From an uncultured Flavobacterium sp. (GTDB taxonomy: Bacteria; Bacteroidota; Bacteroidia; Flavobacteriales; Flavobacteriaceae), in assembly GCA_947632215.1 (NCBI GenBank), contig CANROJ010000005.1, positions 16,860 to 80,859 of the forward strand: 64,000 nt of DNA, given 5' to 3'. Position 1 is the first letter of the stretch. Each line of letters opens with the position of its first letter. Under the pieces are notes generated by a model, which was not told where the DNA came from, searched no databases, and saw nothing but the letters and a program-made list of their open reading frames with translations. Made by a program: the position numbers and the translations under genes. Positions 17,486-25,908 of this stretch are shown piece by piece.

Positions 17486-18550
17486 TTATGGGCTAAAGAA
17501 ATACTGCTTATTAAAAAAGTCTTTTACTTTGTCCCAATCTTTGTGGTTCTTGCACACTTGCATTAAGAAAGAAGAGAATTCACCTTTAAAATAATACTTC
17601 TGCCCCATATGCTTTTCTAATTCCTGTATTAAGGCGTTAGTAAAGATGGTATTCTGTTTTGCAGTACCTTGCAAGAAGAGCTGTTGTACTAAGATAAAAG
17701 TATGCTCCTTGACTAATCGATACTCCTTGACAAAAACTTGGCTCAAATAAAACTCAATCTGCTGCTTATATACAAGGGGATCTTTAATTTGATGTACCCA
17801 AAGAGCATAAATCTCAATGTATTTATCTACAAAGACACCTAATCTTTTGCTGTGATGCACTATACTTTTATCGAAGTCATAAACCGTATCTAAAAAAGTA
17901 CAAAACAAAGTGTATGCTATTGTTGAATCTATATGACTCACCATATAGGCGTTTATAGGTTCGATAGCGATTTGCAATAAGTCAACGACTTTTTTAATTT
18001 TCATAGCCTCCAGAGTCTTTCGCTTTCCTCTAACACTTAAGATAGTTTCCATAGCAATCTCTCTTACCATCTCAGGGGTATAGGATAGTTCTTTGCTGGA
18101 AAAGCTTAACAAAAACTGCTGCTCTAAGGGTTTATTCTTTTTAAAAACTTCTAGTATCCACTGCTGTAAAACACCCTTATCCATGTTTTGCAATAGCTCT
18201 TGGGTGGGGGTAAGTTTTTGTTTTTTAGTCTTAGAGCCTTTTTTCAAAGCGCTCTTAAGCTCTATATCTACGCCTTTATCTTGACTCGCTTGACTAATTA
18301 CAGCCCTATTATTAGACAGATACTGAATTAGAGCTAGTTGATGAATACAATACTTCTTAGTATCGTGGCAATCACAGCTACTAAAGACAACTTTTTGCTG
18401 ATCCAAAGTTACTTTGACATCCCAACTATCCATGCCTTGATCCACAAAGGCAATAAAGGTTCCTTTGGGGTGTTGATCTAACTCTCTTAAAACTAATTCA
18501 GCGCTAGCTTTAAGATCTCTTTTTAAGGCTCTTTTTAAAATATTGTCCAT
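17486..18550 (-). CDS. SWIM zinc-finger domain protein
   Basis: 354 aa. The SWIM motif CxCxnCxH is visible as CDCHDTKKYCIHQLAL near residue 80, in the N-terminal quarter, and probably binds one zinc for nucleic-acid or protein contact. The rest is a long helical region rich in Lys, Leu and Gln with no catalytic motif that I recognise. Similar bacterial SWIM proteins often sit beside helicase or VWA/MoxR genes, but here the gene is alone. An exact -7 box TAGATTTG (18601-18594) precedes the start by about 40 nt. Function is unknown. Confidence 0.8.
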   Translation of the reverse strand: MDNILKRALKRDLKASAELVLRELDQHPKGTFIAFVDQGMDSWDVKVTLDQQKVVFSSCDCHDTKKYCIHQLALIQYLSNNRAVISQASQDKGVDIELKSALKKGSKTKKQKLTPTQELLQNMDKGVLQQWILEVFKKNKPLEQQFLLSFSSKELSYTPEMVREIAMETILSVRGKRKTLEAMKIKKVVDLLQIAIEPINAYMVSHIDSTIAYTLFCTFLDTVYDFDKSIVHHSKRLGVFVDKYIEIYALWVHQIKDPLVYKQQIEFYLSQVFVKEYRLVKEHTFILVQQLFLQGTAKQNTIFTNALIQELEKHMGQKYYFKGEFSSFLMQVCKNHKDWDKVKDFFNKQYFFSP

Positions 18551-18593
18551 ATTTCGTTAAATTATATAAGGCTAGGTTTGCAAAATAACAGCT

Positions 18594-18601
18594 CAAATCT
18601 A
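18594..18601 (-). promoter_or_regulatory. -7 box for the SWIM gene
   Basis: TAGATTTG on the minus strand matches TAnnTTTG; the ATG is about 40 nt downstream. No well-spaced -33 element is seen. Confidence 0.45.
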
Positions 18602-19392
18602 CGAGCAAGTTAGCACAAATACAAACATACTTTAAGCCAAGTAGTACCTTAAAACCAATAATGTAAAAAAATAAGAGTAATTCTAAGTCAAATAACTATA
18701 TAACAGTATATTTAAGAAAAACAAAAAGTCTATAACAACACAGCTTACACTCATAAGGGCTACTGTATATTATGGGGCTAACTTTTTTATAACCTCTATC
18801 CTATAGTTTTATAACCCGTAGTGTTTATTAAGGCCTGAGAATACCTTAATACACTTTGGTAAAACTAGCAAAAACAACAAGACTGGGTCCGCTATAAAAC
18901 ACGGCTAACAATGGATTATAATTGCTGAATTTTCACTCCTTAAGCCACTAAAGAATCTATGCGATACCCAACAAACACAAGGCTTCTTGTAATTATCACC
19001 ATTACAATATTTACCACACTTAACTAACAAAAACCCAAACATACAAGACAAATACTAAAGTTTAACAAAAATAGCCTTATTTAAAACATCCATTATTTTG
19101 TTAACAATAATATAATTAATACCTTTATAGCCTTAGCATACTAACCGAAAAACACATTGTGTCTTATGATACTTATCTTAACTAGGATTTTCAATTATAT
19201 CGTTGAGCTCTTATTGTCTTTATTTTAAATTACTGTCGTAATTTCCCCTTTAAAGACTTCTGATTAAAGTCGCGCTGTGTTTTATTGTTCTATTAAAATA
19301 CGCTAAGGGCTATTAAAGGTTTTTTTATGTTTTAAATCCATAAAAAATAACTTACTTTAGCGCTTAATATTTAATTAATAGATAACAACACA
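18602..19392. other. Long gap without a recognisable gene
   Basis: About 790 bp with stops in every frame. It contains TATCCTATAGTTTTATAA (18797-18814), an 18-mer also present at 7642-7659, and a TTTTTTATG / CATAAAAAA inverted repeat just upstream of gcvT (19321-19347). The gcvT promoter must lie here, but no exact -7 box is visible. Confidence 0.5.
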
Positions 19393-20475
19393 ATGAAACA
19401 AGTAACTTTAAACGACATCCACGTAGATTTAGGAGCGAAAATGGTTCCATTTGCAGGGTTCAACATGCCTGTACAATATGAAGGAGTAAACGCAGAACAC
19501 GAAACTGTTAGAAACGGTGTTGGAGTATTTGATGTATCTCACATGGGTATTTTCAAAATCTCTGGGCCAAATGCATTAGAGTTAATTCAAAAAGTTACTT
19601 CCAATGATGCTTCTACTCTTGTGGATGGTAAAGCTCAATACTGCTACTTTCCTAACCTTCAAGGCGGAGTTATCGATGACATTATTACCTATAGAGTAAA
19701 CCACCAAGAATATTTAATGGTAGTTAACGCCTCTAATATTGATAAAGATTGGCAGTGGATCAACTCACATAACCAAGTAGGTGCAATCCTTGAGAATCTT
19801 TCAGACAACTACTCTATCCTTGCCATACAAGGTCCTAAAGCAATTGAAGCTATGCAAAGCTTAAGTCCATATAACTTAAGTGATATTGCTTTTTACAACT
19901 TTGTTATCGGTGAATTTGCTGGAGTACAAGATGTAGTTATTTCTGCAACTGGATATACTGGTTCGGGTGGATTTGAAATCTATGCTAAAAACCAAGATAT
20001 TAAAGAAATCTGGAATAAAGTATTCGAAGCTGGAAAAGCCTATGGCATCAAACCTATTGGACTAGCTGCACGTGATACTTTGCGTTTAGAAATGGGATAC
20101 TGTCTTTATGGTAACGAGCTAAACGATCAAAGATCTCCTTTAGAAGCAGGACTTGGATGGGTAACAAAATTCACTAAAGACTTTATTGCAAGCGATCTTT
20201 TAAAAGCACAGAAAGAAGCTGGAATCAAAAATAAATTAGTTGGATTTGAACTAATTGGAAAAGGAATTCCAAGAACAGGATATCCTATTGTAGATGCCAA
20301 TGGCAATCAAATCGGAGAAGTTACCTCAGGTACTATGTCTCCATCTACATCAAAGCCAATTGGTATGGGATATGTTCCAATTGAATTTGCAGCTGTAGAT
20401 ACACCAATTTTTATCCGCATCCGTAAAAACGATGTAGAAGCTAAAGTGGTTAAAACTCCTTTCTACAAAAAATAA
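19393..20475 (+). CDS. gcvT: Aminomethyltransferase, glycine cleavage T protein
   Basis: Transfers the methylene group from aminomethyl-lipoyl H protein to tetrahydrofolate, releasing ammonia. At 360 aa the length is typical. Family motifs include the N-terminal [54 protein letters not shown] and [18 protein letters not shown] with the catalytic Asp and folate-binding Arg; the C-terminal beta-barrel has [11 protein letters not shown]. It stands alone: gcvH and gcvP are not in the window, as is usual where the system is dispersed. No glycine riboswitch is seen upstream. Confidence 0.97.
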   Translation: MKQVTLNDIHVDLGAKMVPFAGFNMPVQYEGVNAEHETVRNGVGVFDVSHMGIFKISGPNALELIQKVTSNDASTLVDGKAQYCYFPNLQGGVIDDIITYRVNHQEYLMVVNASNIDKDWQWINSHNQVGAILENLSDNYSILAIQGPKAIEAMQSLSPYNLSDIAFYNFVIGEFAGVQDVVISATGYTGSGGFEIYAKNQDIKEIWNKVFEAGKAYGIKPIGLAARDTLRLEMGYCLYGNELNDQRSPLEAGLGWVTKFTKDFIASDLLKAQKEAGIKNKLVGFELIGKGIPRTGYPIVDANGNQIGEVTSGTMSPSTSKPIGMGYVPIEFAAVDTPIFIRIRKNDVEAKVVKTPFYKK

Positions 20476-20592
20476 GACCATAGAGAATTAAGCCAAACAA
20501 ATCCTTAACTCTTTTAAACTATTAATAGCACCTATTATAAGTACTTAAAAAGAGTCTTTAAAAGCTTTGGTTAACTTGATCTAATTAATATA

Positions 20593-20634
20593 AAAGCCCT
20601 TGAGAATGATTATAAAATCAATCCCAAGGGCTTT
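20593..20634 (+). terminator. Hairpin after gcvT
   Basis: 10-bp stem AAAGCCCTTG / CAAGGGCTTT with further inner pairing, about 120 nt past the gcvT stop. The T run is short, so termination strength is uncertain. Confidence 0.55.
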
Positions 20635-20769
20635 GACTTATAATTATAGTCACTAAAAAGCAAATTCTATGTTTTTTAAAAATTCTTAAGCGGTAAAATT
20701 CTTGTGTAAAAACAAGATGCTATTTTCTTAAATCAAGACCTTATTTATACTAGGGTTTTATAGCTTAGG

Positions 20770-20979
20770 CTAAGAATATTTTTTAATAGTAATAAATGCA
20801 CTCTCACTATCTAAATGGATATTTTGTCTTTGATATTTTAGCACCGAATAGCTAAATGTAGGTGCTTTCAAATTTTGATCTTCACAATAAAAAGCTTGTG
20901 TCAATCCGCTACGTTTCCAGTTTTCAACATGTTGGAACATGATCTCTTGTTTACTCCATATTATATTATTTACAGGCAA
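20770..20979 (-). mobile_element. IS66-type accessory protein (TnpA) remnant
   Basis: A 69-aa ORF with a TTG start in the track contains FQHVENWKRSGLTQAFYCED followed by FSYSVLKYQ. This resembles the TnpA/OrfA helix-turn-helix accessory protein of IS66 elements (..W..SGL....YC....L...TFSYW..K). The family's Trp after FSY is Ser here, and no TnpB or transposase follows, so this is an orphan piece of a lost element. It marks the left edge of a decayed patch that also holds the truncated fic gene. Family call is from motif memory. Confidence 0.55.
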
Positions 20980-21254
20980 ACTTAAGTTCTTATACTAAAC
21001 TGGGTATTCCTGTGTAAATTGAAGACCTAATTTGGACTGATCCCCAAAAGTTAGGCTAAGCTTTGGGGTATACTCCAATGGGATAACATTGGAAGCTTCT
21101 AACATGGAAACTTAAATGGTTGATTTCTGATAAGATTACATTTTAATTATATAACCCTAAAAAATCCAATTTTCATCTTTAATATATATTTAATTGGAGT
21201 AAAGTTGTAGATAACAATATTGATTTTAAGCTCATAATTGATTTACATAAAATC

Positions 21255-21995
21255 ATGACTGCCAATACAGATGCAGAGAAATATTCAGGTGACTTTAGAG
21301 ATGGAGAAGTTTACCTCACAGATCATGTAGATGGCGAAATTGCGCACATTCCTGCTGACTCGAAAGAAATTGAAACATTAATGGGTGAATTATGTGAATT
21401 TATTAATGATGAGAAAACCTTCATTCATCCTATAATAAAAGCTTCTATAATACATTTTATGATTGGTTTTATACACCCATTTAAAGATGGCAATGGTAGA
21501 ACAGCAAGAGCTTTATTTTATTGGTATTTATTAAAAAAAGGTTATTCCTTAGTAAGAAACATTTCTATATCAAGAGTCATTTTAGAGTCAAGAACTCAGT
21601 ATGACAAAGCATTTTTAAAAACAGAGTATGACCAAAACGATTTAAATTATTTTATAACCTATTCTATTAAAAATATACGTATTGCATTTGAAAAATTAAC
21701 TCAATATCGAGACAAAAAGCTTGAAGAAAGAAAAAAGGCCAATCTTGTTTCTTATGAATTACTTTCTAGAGGTTTAAATAAAAGACAAGCTGATTTGGTA
21801 GGTTTTTTATACTTAAAAGAAAAAAATAATATAACTTTAAGTTCTTATGCAGAAAAACATGAAGTTGTAAGGCAGACAGCAAGTAAAGACTTAAGTGAGC
21901 TTATTAAATTAGGTTTATTGGCTGAAGATAAATCAACAAAACCCTTTAAATATACTTTACAAAGTAGAAAAGCAATATCTGAGTTTATCAAATAA
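21255..21995 (+). CDS. Fic-domain protein, 5'-truncated
   Basis: 246 aa. The Fic active-site motif HPFKDGNGR is intact at residues 74-82 (His for catalysis, Asp for metal, GNGR for the anion hole), within a helical core; Fic enzymes usually transfer AMP from ATP to target proteins. The C-terminal third is a winged helix (ITLSSYAEKHEVVRQTASKD). Full-length relatives run about 350-380 aa and carry an N-terminal helical region. Here the frame upstream is coding-like (FKLIIDLHKI) but closes at a TAA about 65 nt before the ATG, with no other start. The gene therefore lost its 5' part and may be a pseudogene or make a short protein from ATG 21255. It is followed by a strong terminator. Confidence 0.8.
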   Translation: MTANTDAEKYSGDFRDGEVYLTDHVDGEIAHIPADSKEIETLMGELCEFINDEKTFIHPIIKASIIHFMIGFIHPFKDGNGRTARALFYWYLLKKGYSLVRNISISRVILESRTQYDKAFLKTEYDQNDLNYFITYSIKNIRIAFEKLTQYRDKKLEERKKANLVSYELLSRGLNKRQADLVGFLYLKEKNNITLSSYAEKHEVVRQTASKDLSELIKLGLLAEDKSTKPFKYTLQSRKAISEFIK

Positions 21996-22229
21996 ATTAT
22001 AATTTGGTACTATACTCTATTACACACAGCTAATATAAGCTTCTTATTTAAACATGCTACATTTGATATAGAATCAAACGATGCCAATCATAATTTACAA
22101 TTTCTGAAATAAGGTCCTCACAACAATTTAAAAAAGTGAACATCACTATTTATAAACCATACCAAGTAAAAGAGCTTACCTCTGGTTCTCTGCAATAAAT
22201 ACTTATAATTAACAATTAAAGAATAAGTA

Positions 22230-22267
22230 CCCAATTTTACACCCAAAATTGTAAAATTGGGTTTTTT
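22230..22267 (+). terminator. Strong terminator after the fic region
   Basis: 11-bp stem CCCAATTTTAC / GTAAAATTGGG followed directly by TTTTTT. It lies 235 nt past the fic stop; the interval holds no gene that I can see. Confidence 0.85.
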
Positions 22268-22326
22268 ACTGGTATTTATATAATAAAACAGTCCTTTTTA
22301 ATGCTATATTTAAATGCATAAAATTT

Positions 22327-22640
22327 TAAAGGGAAATTTTGATACTTTTCTCTTCATTAGAGAACCTAACTTCTTGTTCTTTATAGATACCTTAAATTTT
22401 ATTATCTTTTAATATCTTCAGCGTTTTATTGAATTCTCAACGAGATCTAGCATCACTTAAAATATCATTAATATCTTTACTGTTAGCATTATTTGTCAAT
22501 AAAACAGAGTTCATTGCTTCTTTGATATCTGCTACAGTTCCAAATAGGATTTAAAACCAATTTGCGATATACTTACTCATATCTTTAATTTTAAAAGGGT
22601 TAGACAATTTTAAATAGTGCTTTTTCAATGCTATAACGGC
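22327..22640 (-). pseudogene. Stop-interrupted coding remnant, family unknown
   Basis: A single minus-strand frame stays protein-like for about 100 codons but contains three in-frame stops: ..LSNPFKIKDMSKYIANWF, stop, then TVADIKEAMNSVLLTNNANS, a stop, EFNKTLKILKDNKI, a stop, and VRFSNEEKSIKISL. The sense between stops and the single frame suggest a formerly intact gene with point nonsense mutations. I do not recognise the family. Confidence 0.5.
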
Positions 22641-22784
22641 GTAACTTTACCAACGCTACTATCTCACAAACACACAATAAAATCATAACAATCAACGCTT
22701 TATTGATTAATATTTTTTTAAAAGACTAAATTTTACTAGAAAAAATAAGCTAATACTTTTTTATGATTTCTATAAATTAAACCA

Positions 22785-22792
22785 TATTTTTG
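22785..22792 (+). promoter_or_regulatory. -7 box of the yebC gene
   Basis: TATTTTTG is an exact TAnnTTTG match, 28 nt before the ATG. Confidence 0.6.
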
Positions 22793-22820
22793 CACTACTA
22801 AAAAATAAGTTATAATTATT

Positions 22821-23531
22821 ATGGGAAGAGCGTTTGAATTTAGAAAAGGACGTAAGCTAAAACGTTGGTCTGCTATGGCAAAAACGTTTACAAGAATCGG
22901 TAAGGACATTGTAATGGCTGTAAAAGAAGGTGGACCTAACCCCGAGACTAATTCACGTTTACGTGCAGTAATCCAAAACTCTAAGGCTGCAAACATGCCT
23001 AAAGACAATGTGGATCGTGCAATTAAGCGTGCAACTGATAAAGATACTGCCAATTACAAAGAAGTAATATTTGAAGGATACGGACCTCATGGTATTGCTG
23101 TACTAATTGAATGTGCTACAGATAACAACAATAGAACTGTTGCCAATATCCGTAGTTACTTTAATAAATACAATGGTGCTTTAGGAACTTCTGGTTCAGT
23201 AGAATTTATGTTTGACCACACTTGTAATTTCCGCATACCTAATCAAGAAGAAATGGATTTGGAAGAATTTGAATTAGAACTGATTGATTATGGTATCGAT
23301 GAAATATTTGAAGATGAAGATGGAGTAATGATATACGCACCGTTTGAAAGCTTTGGAGCAATTCAAAAAGAATTAGAATCTAGAGGACTGGAAATTCTTT
23401 CCTCAGGATTTGATCGTATTCCACAAGTAACAAAAGAGCTAAGTGAACAAGAACAAATAGATGTAGATAAATTACTAGAGAAGATCGAAGAAGATGACGA
23501 TGTTCAAAACGTATTTACTACAATGGCTTAA
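22821..23531 (+). CDS. yebC: YebC/PmpR-family protein
   Basis: 236-aa member of the YebC family, known as DNA-binding regulators in some bacteria and as factors that relieve ribosome stalling on difficult (proline-rich) stretches in others. The hallmark N-terminus is RKGRKLKRWSAMAKTFTRIG, then NSRLRAVIQNSKAANMPKDN, the GYGPHGIAVLIECATDNNNR signature and NKYNGALGTSGSVEFMF. The third, acidic domain is complete. It is monocistronic with its own promoter and a near-perfect terminator. Which of the two roles applies cannot be read from sequence; YebC I and II subtypes overlap. Confidence 0.95.
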   Translation: MGRAFEFRKGRKLKRWSAMAKTFTRIGKDIVMAVKEGGPNPETNSRLRAVIQNSKAANMPKDNVDRAIKRATDKDTANYKEVIFEGYGPHGIAVLIECATDNNNRTVANIRSYFNKYNGALGTSGSVEFMFDHTCNFRIPNQEEMDLEEFELELIDYGIDEIFEDEDGVMIYAPFESFGAIQKELESRGLEILSSGFDRIPQVTKELSEQEQIDVDKLLEKIEEDDDVQNVFTTMA

Positions 23532-23554
23532 GACTGTGTTTGGATAAAAAACCA

Positions 23555-23593
23555 GAAAAGGTTATGATTGTTTTAAATCATAACCTTTTCTTA
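23555..23593 (+). terminator. yebC terminator
   Basis: Perfect 15-bp stem GAAAAGGTTATGATT / AATCATAACCTTTTC with a 6-nt loop, then TTATT. Confidence 0.85.
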
Positions 23594-23788
23594 TTATTAA
23601 TATATGGGGATTTACATCCTTACCAAACTATTAAATATTTATATTAAATTGGGTTTTCAAGCCAACAAAATCCACTTAAAGCCAAGGCAGAACATACCTA
23701 CACACAATGTAAATGTTAAAACAAATCGCAAAGGCGTTAACTCCAAGCTCTATTGTCTATAAACATTAGTATACCAATAGAATTTTAT

Positions 23789-23796
23789 TACTTTTG
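23789..23796 (+). promoter_or_regulatory. -7 box that fixes the metallopeptidase start
   Basis: TACTTTTG matches TAnnTTTG exactly and lies inside the 5' extension of the track ORF, so translation must begin downstream, at ATG 23813. Confidence 0.65.
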
Positions 23797-23812
23797 TGTA
23801 AAATATTATACT

Positions 23813-24667
23813 ATGAAATGGCAAGGTAGAAGACAAAGTAATAATGTCACAGATTCAAGAGGTAAAAGCAGCGCGGGTAAAACAGCAATTGGCGGAGCTT
23901 TACTTGGAATCGTAATTACTTTACTTTATATATTTGGCGGGGATAGTGGAGCTAAAATCGCTCCAGTTTTAGAGCAAGTAGCCCAGCAAACCTCCGTTGA
24001 AATGACTCCTGGTCAAACTGGGCGTGAACTAAGTCAAAAAGAAATAGAGATGGGCCAAATGGTAGCTGTTATGTTTGCAGATACCGAGGATGTATGGCAT
24101 AAGATCTTTGAGCAAAATGGCATAGTATACAAAGAGCCAAAAATGGAAATATTTGAAAAACAAGTTCAAACAGCCTGCGGCTCTGCATCGTGGCAAGTGG
24201 GACCTTTTTACTGTCCAGCGGATCAAACAGTGTACATGGATTTAGAGTTCTTCGAAGAATTACACACAAAATTTGGTGCCCAAAGAGGTAATATGGCCAT
24301 TGCTTATGTCATTGCACATGAAGTTGGGCATCATGTACAAAACCTACTGGGAACCAATGCTAAAGTGAGTGAATTACAAGCAAGAGCATCTAAAGCAAGA
24401 GCTAATGAACTTTCTGTTGCCCAAGAATTACAAGCTGATTTCTACGCAGGAGTATGGGCAGGATATATCCAAAAATACTTAGAACCTTCCGATATACAGG
24501 TTGCTTTAAGCGCTGCTTCGGCTGTGGGAGACGATGCTATTCAAGCAAAACACAACTCAGAGATAAACCCAGAGACTTTCACTCATGGTACTAGTAAACA
24601 AAGACAAGAGTGGTTTTTAAAAGGATACAACACCATGGACATCAAACAAGGAAACACCTTTGATTAA
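23813..24667 (+). CDS. Neutral zinc metallopeptidase, YpfJ family
   Basis: Membrane-anchored protein of the YpfJ/zinc-metallopeptidase family (PF04228-like). Start at ATG 23813 (MKWQGRRQSNNVTDSRG, the family N-terminus) gives 284 aa. One membrane segment lies at about residues 25-45 (AIGGALLGIVITLLYIFGG), then a long periplasmic part with the zinc motif HEVGHH in VIAHEVGHHVQN, and a downstream ELQADFYAGVWAG whose Glu/Asp probably completes the site. PFYCPADQTVYMD is also typical. Substrate is unknown. The membrane-protein gene 61 nt downstream is on the same strand and may be co-transcribed. Confidence 0.92.
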   Translation: MKWQGRRQSNNVTDSRGKSSAGKTAIGGALLGIVITLLYIFGGDSGAKIAPVLEQVAQQTSVEMTPGQTGRELSQKEIEMGQMVAVMFADTEDVWHKIFEQNGIVYKEPKMEIFEKQVQTACGSASWQVGPFYCPADQTVYMDLEFFEELHTKFGAQRGNMAIAYVIAHEVGHHVQNLLGTNAKVSELQARASKARANELSVAQELQADFYAGVWAGYIQKYLEPSDIQVALSAASAVGDDAIQAKHNSEINPETFTHGTSKQRQEWFLKGYNTMDIKQGNTFD

Positions 24668-24728
24668 TTCCCCTGTTGTTTTATTTTAAAGACTCATCTA
24701 ATCTAGAAGCTAACCAAGTAACATCATC

Positions 24729-25523
24729 ATGCAAAATATTCAAGAAAAATTAGAACAAATAAATCAAGAGGGAGTAAACATAGAGCCAGCAAAGGTAATG
24801 AAAGAGGCTTTTGATCTGTTTAAAAAAACAACCCTTAGCGCAGCTTCAGGATTAATGCTTATAGGTTTTATACTATCTTTTTTAACAAGTGCCTTATTAG
24901 TAAAATTTGTAGATAGCGACCCAGAGGTAATTAGCGAAAAGTTCATGAACCTGAATCCCTTGGAGTTTAGTGGATCACAAATGGGAATATACCTTTTATT
25001 AGGCTCAGTTATAACTGCTGTTGCCAGTATATTTACCGCCGGTTTTATCTACTCTAATTATAAGGCAGATAACCAACAGCGTCCAACGATGTTTAATTGC
25101 CTTAGATATTTTACAAAAAAACAAGCATTTAATATATTCATAGCTCAATTTACCATGAGTATCATCTTCTCCTCTATTAGTTTTGCATTGCAATTAGTGG
25201 GACTTAATATGGTAGCGTTGGCTATAAACTGGCTTATTAATATTCTACTACTTTTCGTAGTACCCCTTATTATTTTTGCAGACCTCTCTCCTTTTAGCTC
25301 TATTGCTAAGAGTGTAATGGTTGTCAATAAAAAGCCGCTAACATATATATTTATAATGCTATTAAATTATATGATAATTATAATGGTAGCCATGTTATTA
25401 GTTAGTCTTGGACTAGGTGCATTTTTCTTAGTACTTGGAATATTTTTAACTCTACCTATGTTATTTAGTGTTTTCTATGTTCTATACAAACACAGCATTG
25501 GAGTTTTTAATATAGAGAATTAA
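24729..25523 (+). CDS. Multi-spanning membrane protein of unknown function
   Basis: 264 aa with about six predicted membrane helices: near residues 36-58, 82-107, 134-155, 158-182, 205-230 and 232-252. A short cytosolic N-terminus (QEKLEQINQEGVNIEPAKVM) precedes the first. The hydrophobic layout with paired long helices resembles DUF975/glycerophosphodiesterase-membrane-domain proteins, but I see no diagnostic motif. It follows the zinc metallopeptidase by 61 nt and precedes a clear terminator. No function is claimed. Confidence 0.82.
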   Translation: MQNIQEKLEQINQEGVNIEPAKVMKEAFDLFKKTTLSAASGLMLIGFILSFLTSALLVKFVDSDPEVISEKFMNLNPLEFSGSQMGIYLLLGSVITAVASIFTAGFIYSNYKADNQQRPTMFNCLRYFTKKQAFNIFIAQFTMSIIFSSISFALQLVGLNMVALAINWLINILLLFVVPLIIFADLSPFSSIAKSVMVVNKKPLTYIFIMLLNYMIIIMVAMLLVSLGLGAFFLVLGIFLTLPMLFSVFYVLYKHSIGVFNIEN

Positions 25524-25545
25524 ATAGTAGATGAAAACAATTATC

Positions 25546-25584
25546 AAAAATCACGTTGTCTAGATTTGGACTCACGTGATTTTT
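25546..25584 (+). terminator. Terminator after the membrane-protein gene
   Basis: 11-bp stem AAAAATCACGT / ACGTGATTTTT with a 17-nt loop, 22 nt past the stop. Confidence 0.8.
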
Positions 25585-25840
25585 GTATCTTAGACTTATA
25601 AGTACTTTAATTACATACTTTTAAGTTTTGGGTATAAAAGCAACAAAGAGCTAATCACTGATTATTACAACATTTAACATGCTAGAGACATTATATAATT
25701 ATAAATTACTAAATTAGAGTGAATTATCATTAATTATATCTTAATGTTTTTTCAATCATTTTTTCAACCAACATACAACACACTGATTTACAACAATATA
25801 ACATATAAGCCAATAAATTAAAAAAGTTGACGTCTTTTCT

Positions 25841-25857
25841 TTGGCATGAGAATTGCC
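25841..25857 (+). promoter_or_regulatory. Sigma-54 (RpoN)-like promoter ahead of the RND drug pump
   Basis: TTGGCATGAGAATTGCC matches the -24/-12 consensus YTGGCACGrNNNTTGCW at all but two positions, with the essential GG and GC dinucleotides exactly 10 nt apart. The predicted start near 25868 leaves a 40-nt leader before the membrane-fusion gene. No TAnnTTTG box is seen in this interval. Confidence 0.6.
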
Positions 25858-25908
25858 TTTTAAACTGTGTAAATGATATCACCTTAACTAAAAAATAAGT
25901 TTAATTTT

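Noticed and set aside
20996-21115. 36-aa minus-strand ORF (MLEASNVIPLEYTPKLSL..) and a TGATCCCCAAAAGTTAG sequence resembling an IS3 end
   Set aside because: The ORF has no recognised family and the IS-end similarity is a single short match without an element attached.
23753-23812. 20-residue N-terminal extension of the zinc metallopeptidase
   Set aside because: The -7 promoter box falls inside it and homologues begin at MKWQGRR.
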